Assembly: GCA_014801075.1 (NCBI GenBank)
Contig: JAAVEW010000014.1
Location: 43,425 to 107,424 of the forward strand
Source: Barnesiella sp.
GTDB lineage: Bacteria; Bacteroidota; Bacteroidia; Bacteroidales; Muribaculaceae
DNA length: 64,000 nucleotides
Reading direction: 5' to 3'
Shown piece by piece: positions 17,341-25,643 of the stretch (its first letter is position 1; each line of letters begins with the position of its first letter). The notes beneath the pieces were generated by a model. The model was not told the DNA's origin, did not search any database, and saw only the letters and a program-made list of their open reading frames with translations. Made by a program: the position numbers and the translations under genes.

Positions 17341-19429
17341 TGCGATATACCTTTACGTCGAGCGCGGGCACTGCGGCGTTGAGTGTGGCCTGCATGTCGA
17401 CGGGGTCCTGGCTCCAGAGCTCCTTGGCCTTGTAGGTCTTGGTCTCGGAGAGGCCGAGACGGCGCAGCGGCAGGCTCTTGACAGCAGGCTCGTTGGTGAA
17501 GTTGAACACGGCGAGGTAGATGCAGTCGTCGGTATCGTAGGTGAACATGTCGGCCGACTTGGTGCCGAGGGCGTGCTCTACGGGGCGGAACGACTTGCAG
17601 CGGCGTGCCATCTCGTTGATGTCGCGGTTGCCGGTGTTGCGCACGATGCGTTCCTTCACAGCGTCGTCGCCGCCGTTGCTCATGTCGTCACCGAGGAAAT
17701 AGACGCCGGTGAGAGCCGACGAGGTGATGCGCATGCGGTTTTCGCCGTCCGACGAGCCTTCATACACCACGTGGTCGGCATCGTTGTAATGGTACAAGTG
17801 GTCGAGCCACCAGCCGTAGGTCAGCGCGTTGAGCACATACTCGGTGTCGGTCACTTTGCCCCACGCGTCGCACGAGATGCGGCGTGAGTGAGCGTAGTTG
17901 GCGGGGAAGAGGGGCGCGATGGAGAGGTTGAGCCACATCTTGCCGTCGTTGATTGAGTCGATATAGGCCATGCCCTGATTGTAGGCCTGCACGCCGGTAG
18001 TCACCGCCGGGTCGTAGTAATTGTCTGACTCATAGGCACCGTGGGCCATGAAGTCAATCTTCACATATTCATATCCCCAGTCGATGAACTGCTCAAGCTG
18101 CTTTTTGATGCGGGCTTTGGTTGCGGGGTGTGTGGGGTCGAGAGCGGGAGCGCCGTCAAATTTCACGGGCTGACCGTCGACGGTCACGTAGAGGTCCTTC
18201 ATCTTGTATTCGGGAGCTTCACCCACAACACTTTCGGGATTGCCGCCCCAGTCGGTGAAGGGGCAGTAATAGATACCGGCTTTCTGTCCGTTGGCCTTGC
18301 AGTGGGCCACAAACTCGCGATGCTGCTCGGGCTTGAAACCGAAGTCCCAGAAGGCATCGAGATTTACTACAACCGAACTGTCGGCATCAAAGAAACCGCG
18401 GTTCTGGAGGTTATCGTGAATGAAGTCGCTGACTTCTATCGCTTTATCGAAGTTGATTTTGGTCTGGAGTTTGCCCCATGAGTTCCAGCCGAAAGGACGG
18501 GGACCCTTGGCGGGGATGGAGGGAGCGGTGAGCGCACACTGGTCGGCAAACAGTTCGAGACCGTCACGCCAGTCGGTGGCGGGGATAAGAATCATGCGGG
18601 GTGATTTTACCGTAGCGCCTTTGACCGCACCGTGGTAACGGCGGTCGCGGGTAAGGTCGGAGGTGATGCCGCCGAACACTTCGAGCGAAGTGATGGCTGC
18701 GTTGTCGTCGGTAGCGGCCGATACGCCCGATTTCCAGATGTCATGCTCCACCGAACCGATTACGAGACCCTGACGGGTGTCGGCGTTGAAGAAAGCCGCC
18801 GCTTCGTAGGATGCGGGGAGCTTGTCGCCGAAGGGGGTATTGGCGTAGCGCACCCACGCGTCGTTGTCGTAGGGTACGGATATGAAGTAGTTGCCCGTGC
18901 GGTCAGCGAATGTGAAGGGCTGACGGGTGAACACGGGGGCAAGGTAATTGAGCGCGAAGTCACCCTTCTTGCCGGCGGGAGCTTCCACCGACAGGCGCGT
19001 CATTACGAACTCGGGATAGAGGTCATAGTCAACCGTAGCTTTCTCACCCTCGTAGTTACCGGTTACGCTCACGCGCAACGCATCGCCGTGGGTGTCGGAT
19101 ATCTTGCGGCTTGTCACCTTCACGTTCTTGAGTGATTCGGGGTAGCGGACGGTTTCGCCGAGACCGATATAGGGTACATGCTTGATTGCAGCCGAGTCGG
19201 AAGAGCGGGGCACGGCGTCAAACGAAGCATCGACAAGACCCCATGCAGGGAGGTTGCCTTTGACTATCGTGTCGTTGCCTGATACGATGGTGACGGCACC
19301 TGTCGAATTGTCAACGATGAGTTTCTGCGAACCGTTGGTGAACGCCCGGTCGGAAGCTGCAGCGGTGAATGATGCGGATAGAACTAAACAGGAGATTAAT
19401 AGCTTTTGCATGGTGATAAGCTTTTGCAT
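17330..19429 (-). CDS. Clan GH-D alpha-galactosidase-like hydrolase
   Basis: A secreted hydrolase of about 699 residues with the same layout as its neighbour: beta-sandwich, then a barrel with PFGWNSWG, VNLDAFWDFGF and YVKIDF (Asp459 predicted nucleophile), then SRRISCDAWG. It lacks the C-terminal sorting domain of its paralogue. An 18-bp tandem duplication contains the start codon and gives two in-frame ATGs (19429 and 19411). The peptide from 19411 (MQKLLISCLVLSASFTAAAS) is a standard signal peptide. A further upstream TTG at 19468 lies inside a -7 promoter box and is rejected. It is probably the first gene of the cluster's transcript. Likely action on alpha-galactosides is inferred from clan membership. 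Confidence 0.82.
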   Translation of the reverse strand: MQKLITMQKLLISCLVLSASFTAAASDRAFTNGSQKLIVDNSTGAVTIVSGNDTIVKGNLPAWGLVDASFDAVPRSSDSAAIKHVPYIGLGETVRYPESLKNVKVTSRKISDTHGDALRVSVTGNYEGEKATVDYDLYPEFVMTRLSVEAPAGKKGDFALNYLAPVFTRQPFTFADRTGNYFISVPYDNDAWVRYANTPFGDKLPASYEAAAFFNADTRQGLVIGSVEHDIWKSGVSAATDDNAAITSLEVFGGITSDLTRDRRYHGAVKGATVKSPRMILIPATDWRDGLELFADQCALTAPSIPAKGPRPFGWNSWGKLQTKINFDKAIEVSDFIHDNLQNRGFFDADSSVVVNLDAFWDFGFKPEQHREFVAHCKANGQKAGIYYCPFTDWGGNPESVVGEAPEYKMKDLYVTVDGQPVKFDGAPALDPTHPATKARIKKQLEQFIDWGYEYVKIDFMAHGAYESDNYYDPAVTTGVQAYNQGMAYIDSINDGKMWLNLSIAPLFPANYAHSRRISCDAWGKVTDTEYVLNALTYGWWLDHLYHYNDADHVVYEGSSDGENRMRITSSALTGVYFLGDDMSNGGDDAVKERIVRNTGNRDINEMARRCKSFRPVEHALGTKSADMFTYDTDDCIYLAVFNFTNEPAVKSLPLRRLGLSETKTYKAKELWSQDPVDMQATLNAAVPALDVKVYRIEK

Positions 19430-19436
19430 GGTGATA
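19401..19436. repeat. Perfect 18-bp tandem duplication containing the start codon
   Basis: AGCTTTTGCATGGTGATA occurs twice back to back (19401-19418, 19419-19436). Each copy carries the minus-strand ATG of the clan GH-D gene, so translation could begin at 19429 or 19411 in the same frame. Confidence 0.95.
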
Positions 19437-19465
19437 ACGGGGTTGGTATATTGAATAATTATATG

Positions 19466-19473
19466 CAAAAATA
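19466..19473 (-). promoter_or_regulatory. Bacteroides-type -7 element for the glycosidase cluster
   Basis: TATTTTTG on the minus strand matches the TAnnTTTG consensus and lies 37 nt upstream of the first ATG of the 17330-19429 gene. No clear -33 element is seen. Confidence 0.5.
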
Positions 19474-19687
19474 AAAAAAATCACGAGATTAACATTAATA
19501 TATAAGCCCCAAAAAATGAAATATTTGCGGCATTTAACGGATTTATAGCAATTTTTAGATTCTATATCGTAGCACACGAATTTAGACATTGCTCCCCTAC
19601 CCCATTGATTATCAACGGAGTTTCAATATAACAATCAATATTACCACGAAATTATTAAAAAAATCGGAGTGCGGCGGCTACTGCCTG
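19474..19687. other. AT-rich spacer, no gene
   Basis: This spacer lies between the start of the glycosidase gene and the stop of the SpmA-SpmB-like gene. It is AT-rich with no convincing open frame, hairpin or repeat. Confidence 0.6.
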
Positions 19688-20920
19688 TCACTTGAAGAAG
19701 ATATAGGCCGCCACGATACCCGATACAGAGCCCACAATGTCGGCCAGCAGAGCGTAGCTCACGGCATAGCGGGTGCGCCTGATACCCACCGAACCGAAGT
19801 AGACGGCGAGCACGTAGAACATGGTGTCGGTCGACCCCTGTATCGATGCTGACACGCGGGCCACGAACGAGTCGGCCCCGTGGGTGTTCATCAGGTCGAC
19901 CATCATGCCGCGCGAACCCGAACCGCTCAACGGTTTCATTATCGCCGTGGGGAGAGCTTCCACCCAGTCGGAGTCGATGCCGAGCGAATTGACCACGGCT
20001 ATCATGCCGTCGGTCAGCGCCTCCATTGCCCCCGATGCACGAAACATACCTATCGCCACGAGTATGGCCACCAGATAGGGTATAATCATCACGGCCGTCT
20101 TGAATCCCTCCTTGGCCCCCTCGATAAAGGTTTCATACATGTTGATATGCTTGCGAAAACCTGCGGCGAGAAAGGCTATTATAACACTGAACAGTAGGAA
20201 GTTGGCTATAAATCCGGAATAGAGCTGCACATGCGCTTCGTCAAGACTGCTGAAAAAGATGACAATGCCGGCGATAAAGAGCGCCATACCTCCGAGCCAC
20301 GCGAGCAACACGGGGTCGAGCAACCGTATCTTCTGCTTGATACACAGCGCTATGATACCTACCATAGTAGCTATGAACGTGGCAAGCAGGATAGGCATGA
20401 ACACGTCGGTGGGATTGGCCGCTCCCGCCTGCAACCTGTACATCATAATTGACACCGGTATCAGGCAAAGGCCCGACGCATTGAGCACCAGGAACATAAT
20501 CATGGCATCGGACGCGCGTTCCTTGTCGGGATTAATCGACTGCAACTCCTGCATGGCCTTGAGTCCCATAGGAGTAGCGGCGTTGTCGAGACCGAGCATA
20601 TTGGCCGACACGTTCATGAAAATCGAACCCATAGCCGGGTGACCTTTCGGCACTCCGGGAAACAGCCGGGTGAACAGCGGACTTATCAACCGGCCGAAGA
20701 AGGTGATGACCCCTCCCCTCTCGCCTATCTTCATGAGTCCCATCCAGAGGGCGAGCACGCCGGTCAGTCCGAGGGATATTTCAAAAGCATTGGAGGCCGA
20801 GGAGAAGGAGGCCGACATGATGTCGCTCCACACCTGCAGATTGCCGGTAAAGAGTGTTTTGGCGAGCGCCACTATGAAGGCTATCGCGAAAAACGCTATC
20901 CATATATAGTTAAGTACCAT
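19688..20920 (-). CDS. SpmA-SpmB fusion membrane protein (nucleoside-recognition/Gate domain)
   Basis: A 410-residue inner-membrane protein with about ten hydrophobic segments. The N-terminal half resembles spore maturation protein A (NVSANMLGLDNAATPMGLKAM) and the C-terminal half resembles SpmB (SGSGSRGMMVDLMNTHGADS). Both halves are nucleoside-recognition (Gate) domains fused in one chain. Fused forms occur in non-sporulating Bacteroidetes, where the role is unknown; transport of a small solute is a guess. It is divergent from the S24 repressor gene and shares a 262-bp intergenic region with it, so the repressor may control it. Confidence 0.85.
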   Translation of the reverse strand: MVLNYIWIAFFAIAFIVALAKTLFTGNLQVWSDIMSASFSSASNAFEISLGLTGVLALWMGLMKIGERGGVITFFGRLISPLFTRLFPGVPKGHPAMGSIFMNVSANMLGLDNAATPMGLKAMQELQSINPDKERASDAMIMFLVLNASGLCLIPVSIMMYRLQAGAANPTDVFMPILLATFIATMVGIIALCIKQKIRLLDPVLLAWLGGMALFIAGIVIFFSSLDEAHVQLYSGFIANFLLFSVIIAFLAAGFRKHINMYETFIEGAKEGFKTAVMIIPYLVAILVAIGMFRASGAMEALTDGMIAVVNSLGIDSDWVEALPTAIMKPLSGSGSRGMMVDLMNTHGADSFVARVSASIQGSTDTMFYVLAVYFGSVGIRRTRYAVSYALLADIVGSVSGIVAAYIFFK

Positions 20921-20960
20921 AAATTCAGCGGGATGTATTGGTTTTTAGGGATTAGTGGAT

Positions 20961-21000
20961 GTCGATAAGTTTCCACTGTTCTAAATTTCCACTTATTGAC
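20961..21000. promoter_or_regulatory. Imperfect inverted repeat upstream of the SpmA-SpmB gene
   Basis: GTCGATAAGT (20961-20970) and ACTTATTGAC (20991-21000) form a 9/10 inverted repeat in the presumed leader of the minus-strand gene. It could be a leader hairpin or a protein site. Confidence 0.35.
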
Positions 21001-21011
21001 GATAGGATTTA

Positions 21012-21019
21012 CAAAAATA
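21012..21019 (-). promoter_or_regulatory. -7 element for the SpmA-SpmB gene
   Basis: TATTTTTG on the minus strand, about 90 nt upstream of the SpmA-SpmB start. It faces away from the repressor promoter, with the candidate operator between the two. Confidence 0.45.
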
Positions 21020-21050
21020 GTAAAATATCGGGAAATATAAAAAAACTTAA

Positions 21051-21086
21051 AATCATGGTAACTTAATTGGTAATATTACCATGATT
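21051..21086. promoter_or_regulatory. Candidate operator of the S24 repressor
   Basis: AATCATGGTAA (21051-21061) and TTACCATGATT (21076-21086) are perfect inverted 11-mers with a 14-nt spacer. A second perfect palindrome, GGTAATATTACC (21069-21080), overlaps the right arm, so GGTAA/TTACC occurs three times. The block ends 14 nt before a -7 box at 21100 and covers the expected -33 position, as expected for an autorepressor site. Confidence 0.7.
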
Positions 21087-21099
21087 CAAAAAATTATCC

Positions 21100-21107
21100 T
21101 ACCTTTG
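21100..21107 (+). promoter_or_regulatory. -7 element for the S24 repressor gene
   Basis: TACCTTTG matches TAnnTTTG and lies 76 nt before the repressor start. The inverted-repeat operator covers its -33 region. Confidence 0.6.
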
Positions 21108-21182
21108 CCGACAACGCGCCGCAAGCGCGGCGGGCACTCCCCTGCCGCATCGGTATCTTAACTACCCAACACTATCCCCGAC

Positions 21183-21884
21183 ATGGAAAATCAATTGGAT
21201 AATGACGGCATTATCAGCCGCATACGTTACTTACTCGAGCACTCCCCCGCATCGCTCACGCAGGCCGAAATGGCACGCCGCATAGGCATGGACCCCTCAA
21301 ACTTCTCGAAGCACCTGTCGGGTAAACTGCCCGTTTCGCGCGCGCTCGTCAACCGCATCGTGGTAGACCTCGGTATTTCCAAAAACTGGCTCGAAAATGG
21401 TGAGGGAATGCCGTTTGAGAAACGCACCACGCCCAAAGTGGAGGAATATGGCGAAGTGCATCTGTGGAACCATCCTCACCGCGGCATACCGGTCTATGAC
21501 ATAGACGTTACCGCCGGATGCCGCCCGTTGGAAAGAATGTTGACCGACGACCACGTGAAAGGCTACGTCGACCTCCCCCGCCTCAATCGCGACGCAATCC
21601 TCGTGCGCGTCACCGGCGACTCCATGGAACCGCGCATCATGGATGGCGGCTTCATAGCCATACGCCCCGTAAAGTCAAGCTCCTCAATATTTTGGGGACA
21701 AACCTACCTCGTAGTGATGCCCGACTACCGCATGGTCAAGGTACTCCGCCGCCACCCTACCGACCCGTCAATGGTAATTTTACACAGCGAGAACCCGCTT
21801 TACGATGATATGGACGTAAACCGCGAGGAAATAGAGGCACTATTTCTCGTCGAAACAGTTCTTAATATCAAAAACCTTTGTTAA
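21183..21884 (+). CDS. LexA/CI-like transcriptional repressor with S24 peptidase domain
   Basis: A 233-residue regulator. Residues about 10-70 form a helix-turn-helix (LTQAEMARRIGMDPSNFSKHL). Residues about 100-225 form an S24 (LexA/UmuD/CI) autopeptidase fold. The three features needed for self-cleavage are present: a candidate Ala111-Gly112 scissile bond in DVTAGC, the nucleophile Ser147 in GDSMEP, and the general base Lys186 in MVKVLRR. It should therefore be a DNA-damage-responsive repressor. No phage genes surround it, so it is either a remnant or a domesticated host regulator. A strong palindrome overlaps its own promoter. The promoter of the next gene starts inside its 3' end. Confidence 0.88.
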   Translation: MENQLDNDGIISRIRYLLEHSPASLTQAEMARRIGMDPSNFSKHLSGKLPVSRALVNRIVVDLGISKNWLENGEGMPFEKRTTPKVEEYGEVHLWNHPHRGIPVYDIDVTAGCRPLERMLTDDHVKGYVDLPRLNRDAILVRVTGDSMEPRIMDGGFIAIRPVKSSSSIFWGQTYLVVMPDYRMVKVLRRHPTDPSMVILHSENPLYDDMDVNREEIEALFLVETVLNIKNLC

Positions 21885-21908
21885 TCAACAATAAAATAGT
21901 TATTTTTG
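21877..21908 (+). promoter_or_regulatory. Bacteroides-type promoter for the leucine-rich-repeat gene
   Basis: TTTG (21877-21880), a 20-nt spacer and TATTTTTG (21901-21908) match the -33/-7 consensus closely. The -33 element overlaps the last codons of the repressor gene. The leader to the next start codon is about 87 nt. Confidence 0.75.
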
Positions 21909-21994
21909 CGGTTAATATCATATATAATGATGTGTAACCTCTTGTTGAACGCCGTGCATGTAACGGCATTAATGTTGTGTAACTTACTGAAAAA

Positions 21995-23506
21995 ATGAAA
22001 TTTAAATATCTGCTTGCATCTCTTTCGCTCACCTGCGCCATGGCCGCGGGAGCTCTTGACATCACCACCGTCGAAGCCGGCACGCTCGCATCGCTGACAG
22101 GTGATGACAAAGATATTACCACTCTGAAAATCAGCGGCCCCGTCAACGCCGCCGACTTCTTTTATATCACCGACACTCTCACCTCGCTCACGTCGCTCGA
22201 CCTGTCTGACGCCACCATAGAGGCAGTCAGCGGACTCAAGACAGCGACGGGCAACACCGAGTTTGCCGCCAACGAGATACCCCACTACGCCCTCTTCGGC
22301 TCGAAGGTGAGCAGCGTGGTACTTCCCGACAACATCACCCTCATAGGCGAAGGCGCGTTCGGCAACACCGCCATCACCTCTATTGAAATACCCGAAAGCG
22401 TCACTACCATAAGTAATTACGCGTTTACGGGCTGCAACAGTCTCACTGACATTACAGTGCCGTCGACCGTCACTACGCTCGGCGCGGGTGTGTGGATGGG
22501 ATGCACCGCGCTCGAAAAGGCCACTATCCTCACTCAGCTTGAGGAGGTACCCGAAAACCTCTTCGCCAATTGCAGTTCTCTCTCGCAGGTGCAGTTACAG
22601 CCTACGTATAAGAGTCTGGGCAACAGCGCGTTTGTCAACTGCACGAAACTCGCCGACTTCAGTTTCCCCGCATCACTCGTGAGTGTGGGCGACAAAGCTT
22701 TCTACAACAGCGGTTTAACCGCTGTCAATCTTGCCGGAGCATCATCGCTTGCCTCAATCGGCGATTTCGCTTTCGCCAAGTGTGCCGCTCTTGAGAATGT
22801 CAACATGGGCGATGCCGCTCCCGTTCTGGGCAAAGGTATATTCTTCGATGACACCGCGCTGGTGCAGGTACAACTCCCCTCCTCCACCACCGTTATCCCC
22901 GCTTTCACATTCAAAGGCACTTCCTCACTCGACTCCGACAACACCCTCCCCTCCACCACTCAGAGCATCGGCGACTACGCCCTCTGCGGCTGGGAAAATG
23001 CCACGAGCATCATACTCCCCGAGGACACCCGCTACCTCGGCACCGGAGCTATGGAGGGCTGGACCTCGCTTCAGAAGATAGGCGCCGAACACCTCTCGCA
23101 GGTGCCCGAACTGGGCAGCGACGTGTGGGCCGGAGTCAATCAGGATAAAGTATATCTCTACGTCAAGGAAGCCACTGCCGCCGACTTCAACGCCGCCGAC
23201 CAGTGGAAAGAATTCAAGGTGACAATCGGAGCAAGCGGTGTCGACAACATCATGGACGACGCAGCGGCTGTCAACGGCAGTGCCAACGTCGACTTCAACG
23301 TGGGCGACGGTTATATCAGAATCGAGTCACAAGGCTCGCCGATAGCCGCCGTCAGGATATATGACCTCAACGGACGCAACCGCTACGCTGCCGCAACCGA
23401 CAGCAACAGCGTGACTGTCAACACCTCACAATGGCGCGGCTCGGTGCTCCTCGTCGACGTGACCCTCGCCGACGGCGCCCGCGCATCAATCAAAGTATCA
23501 ATCTGA
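21995..23506 (+). CDS. Secreted BspA-type leucine-rich-repeat protein
   Basis: A 503-residue exported protein with signal peptide MKFKYLLASLSLTCAMAAGA. Residues about 60-380 consist of BspA/LRR_5 repeats (patterns such as IGEGAFGNTAITSIEIPESVTTI and IGDYALCGWENATSIILPED, given here only as type). The last 80 residues (AAVRIYDLNGR ... GSVLLVDVTLADG) resemble a T9SS C-terminal sorting domain. Such proteins mediate adhesion or glycan/protein binding at the surface, but the ligand here is unknown. It has its own promoter. Its stop codon opens a four-copy 23-nt tandem repeat. Confidence 0.85.
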   Translation: MKFKYLLASLSLTCAMAAGALDITTVEAGTLASLTGDDKDITTLKISGPVNAADFFYITDTLTSLTSLDLSDATIEAVSGLKTATGNTEFAANEIPHYALFGSKVSSVVLPDNITLIGEGAFGNTAITSIEIPESVTTISNYAFTGCNSLTDITVPSTVTTLGAGVWMGCTALEKATILTQLEEVPENLFANCSSLSQVQLQPTYKSLGNSAFVNCTKLADFSFPASLVSVGDKAFYNSGLTAVNLAGASSLASIGDFAFAKCAALENVNMGDAAPVLGKGIFFDDTALVQVQLPSSTTVIPAFTFKGTSSLDSDNTLPSTTQSIGDYALCGWENATSIILPEDTRYLGTGAMEGWTSLQKIGAEHLSQVPELGSDVWAGVNQDKVYLYVKEATAADFNAADQWKEFKVTIGASGVDNIMDDAAAVNGSANVDFNVGDGYIRIESQGSPIAAVRIYDLNGRNRYAAATDSNSVTVNTSQWRGSVLLVDVTLADGARASIKVSI

Positions 23507-23594
23507 GGCTCGACAACATAAACAACTGAAGTTCAAAAACATAACCGGCTGAAGCTTAGCAAAATAAGCAACTGAAGCTCAACAATATAACCAG
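23503..23594. repeat. 23-nt tandem repeat, four copies, starting at the stop codon
   Basis: Units start at 23503, 23526, 23549 and 23572. Each begins CTGA followed by GGCTC, AGTTC, AGCTT or AGCTC, and then an A-rich half. The first TGA (23504-23506) is the stop codon of the leucine-rich-repeat gene. Because 23 is not a multiple of three, the four TGAs fall in frames 0, 2, 1 and 0. Confidence 0.85.
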
Positions 23595-23625
23595 GCATTA
23601 AGAAGTCAGATTACAATCACCTCTT

Positions 23626-24378
23626 ATGGGAAAGAATAAACTAAAGAAATTCAGGGATATGGCTACGATTGACTTCGTATTCCAGTATCCCTTTTCTGTT
23701 CTTAACGAGAAAGGTTTTCCACTTCGCGGCAAGTGGCACAAGGAATTTTTCGGCAACGACAACCCCATTGTCCTCGAACTCGGTTGCGGCAAGGGGGAAT
23801 ACACCGTAGGACTCGCACGCCGATACAAGGATAAAAACTTCATAGGCGTCGACATCAAGGGAGCGCGCATGTGGACCGGCGCCACGCAAGCCCTCAACGA
23901 AGGACTCGACAACGTGGCCTTCCTGCGCACAAATATCGAGCTTATCGACCGCTTCTTCGAGCCGGGCGAAGTGTCGGAGATATGGATTACATTCCCCGAC
24001 CCGCAGATGAAGAAAGAGCGCAAGCGCCTGACCTCCACCCGATTCCTCAACCTCTATCGCAATATCACCCGCGACGGTGCGCTCATCCACCTCAAGAGCG
24101 ATTCACCATTCCTCTACACCTACACCCACCATCTCGTGGCCGACAACAAACTTCCGGTCGAGGTGGACACCGACGACCTCTACCACAGCGGTCTGGCCGA
24201 CGATATCCTCAACATACGCACCTTCTACGAGCAGCAGTGGCTCGCCCGCGGACTCACAATCAAGTATATCAAGTTTGCCCTCCCCCACTCCGGCGAACTC
24301 GTTGAGCCCGACGTTGAGATACCCTTCGACACCTACCGCAGCTTCTCGCGCGGCACCCTGGAGACAATGGACATTTAG
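23626..24378 (+). CDS. trmB: tRNA (guanine-N7-)-methyltransferase
   Basis: A 250-residue class I SAM methyltransferase that forms m7G46 in tRNA. SAM motif I ([11 protein letters not shown]) lies at about 49-59, GVDIKGAR follows, and the TrmB signature [15 protein letters not shown] is intact. Length is normal for the family. It follows the tandem repeat after the leucine-rich-repeat gene and begins a plus-strand run of housekeeping genes. Confidence 0.96.
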   Translation: MGKNKLKKFRDMATIDFVFQYPFSVLNEKGFPLRGKWHKEFFGNDNPIVLELGCGKGEYTVGLARRYKDKNFIGVDIKGARMWTGATQALNEGLDNVAFLRTNIELIDRFFEPGEVSEIWITFPDPQMKKERKRLTSTRFLNLYRNITRDGALIHLKSDSPFLYTYTHHLVADNKLPVEVDTDDLYHSGLADDILNIRTFYEQQWLARGLTIKYIKFALPHSGELVEPDVEIPFDTYRSFSRGTLETMDI

Positions 24379-24465
24379 AGAGTGTGATTAAATTTAAACC
24401 GGATTAAATATTTAAAGAGGTTTTAATTGACAAGCACTCTATCAGACAAACGTAACAACTATCCA

Positions 24466-25581
24466 ATGACAGAATTAAGACTTTATCCACAGCTCATACT
24501 CGACGCACTATCCAATGTGCGCTATCCCGGCAACGGCAAGAATATCGTTGAAAGCGACATGGTGGAGGATGACATCCGCATCGACGGCAACAAGGTCAGC
24601 TTCTCGCTCATCTTTGACCGCCCCACCGACCCGTTTATCAAATCCATAGTCAAGGCTTCGGAGGCAGCTATCGCCACTTACATATCGCCCGAAGTTGACA
24701 TAAAAGGCAACATCGCGGTCAAGACCCGCGTGGCCGCCCCCCAGCCCGCCGTGAAACCACTTGCTCAGGTAAAGAACATCATAGGCGTGTCATCAGGCAA
24801 AGGCGGCGTAGGTAAATCGACAGTAGCCAGCAACTTGGCCGTGGCCCTCGCCCGCGAGGGTTATCGCGTGGGATTGCTCGACGCCGATATTTTCGGTCCG
24901 TCGATGCCCAAGATGTTTGGCGTGGAGGACGAGCAGCTCTACATGCATAAAGTCGATGGCCGCGAGCTGATTATACCCCTCGAACGCTACGGAGTGAAGC
25001 TCCTCTCGATAGGATTTCTCGTTGACAAGAACTCACCCGTGCTGTGGCGCGGCTCCATGGCGTCAAATGCCCTGAAACAACTTATCACCGATGCCGACTG
25101 GGGCGAACTCGACTATTTCCTCATCGACATGCCTCCCGGCACGTCAGATATACACCTCACTCTGGTGCAGACACTTGCACTGACCGGCGTGGTGATAGTA
25201 TCCACCCCTCAGCAGGTAGCGCTGGCCGATGCCCGCAAGGGTATCGCCATGTTCCTCTCGGACAAAATCAATGTGCCCGTGCTCGGTCTTATCGAGAACA
25301 TGGCATGGTTCACCCCCGAACTCCACCCCGAGGAGAAATACTATATATTCGGTCGTGACGGCGGCCGCGAACTCGCCAAGGAACTCGGCATCGAACTTCT
25401 CGGCCAGATACCCGTAGTGGGAAGCATCTGCGACCACGGCGACAGCGGCGAGCCTATCGCTCTCGGTGACACTGTGGCCTCTCAGGCATTCCTCCACGTA
25501 GCGCGCGAGGTAATCGACGCCGTGGACCGCCGCAACGAGCAGCTCCCCCCTACCGAGAAAGTCAACGTGACCAAGAAATAG
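24466..25581 (+). CDS. mrp: Mrp/ApbC-type Fe-S carrier P-loop ATPase
   Basis: A 371-residue cytosolic protein. The N-terminal 75 or so residues form a DUF59 (MIP18-like) domain, followed by a ParA/Mrp P-loop NTPase with the deviant Walker A GKGGVGKS (111-118), LLDADIFGPSMPKMFG, and DMPPGTSDIHLT. Members hold and transfer iron-sulfur clusters to apoproteins. The ATG at 24466 is preferred over an upstream TTG at 24427 because the DUF59 domain begins there. The 87-bp gap to trmB holds AT-rich degenerate repeats. A 23-nt duplication spans the stop codon. Confidence 0.94.
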   Translation: MTELRLYPQLILDALSNVRYPGNGKNIVESDMVEDDIRIDGNKVSFSLIFDRPTDPFIKSIVKASEAAIATYISPEVDIKGNIAVKTRVAAPQPAVKPLAQVKNIIGVSSGKGGVGKSTVASNLAVALAREGYRVGLLDADIFGPSMPKMFGVEDEQLYMHKVDGRELIIPLERYGVKLLSIGFLVDKNSPVLWRGSMASNALKQLITDADWGELDYFLIDMPPGTSDIHLTLVQTLALTGVVIVSTPQQVALADARKGIAMFLSDKINVPVLGLIENMAWFTPELHPEEKYYIFGRDGGRELAKELGIELLGQIPVVGSICDHGDSGEPIALGDTVASQAFLHVAREVIDAVDRRNEQLPPTEKVNVTKK

Positions 25582-25613
25582 CAGTCAACGTGACCAAACG
25601 TGACCAAGTAATA
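25561..25613. repeat. Stop-codon-spanning tandem duplication after mrp
   Basis: GTCAACGTGACCAA occurs at 25561 (coding) and again at 25584, a 23-nt period that includes the stop TAG at 25579-25581. ACGTGACCAAG then recurs at 25598 with a 10-nt period. Reading on in the mrp frame gives further stops at 25591, 25606 and 25609. Confidence 0.8.
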
Positions 25614-25643
25614 ATCGCATTATAACTGACAACAGCTGACACT

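Noticed and set aside
23503..23594. Possible CRISPR-like array
   Set aside because: Units are contiguous with no spacers, and no cas genes are present. The same holds for the arrays at 37571 and 39142.
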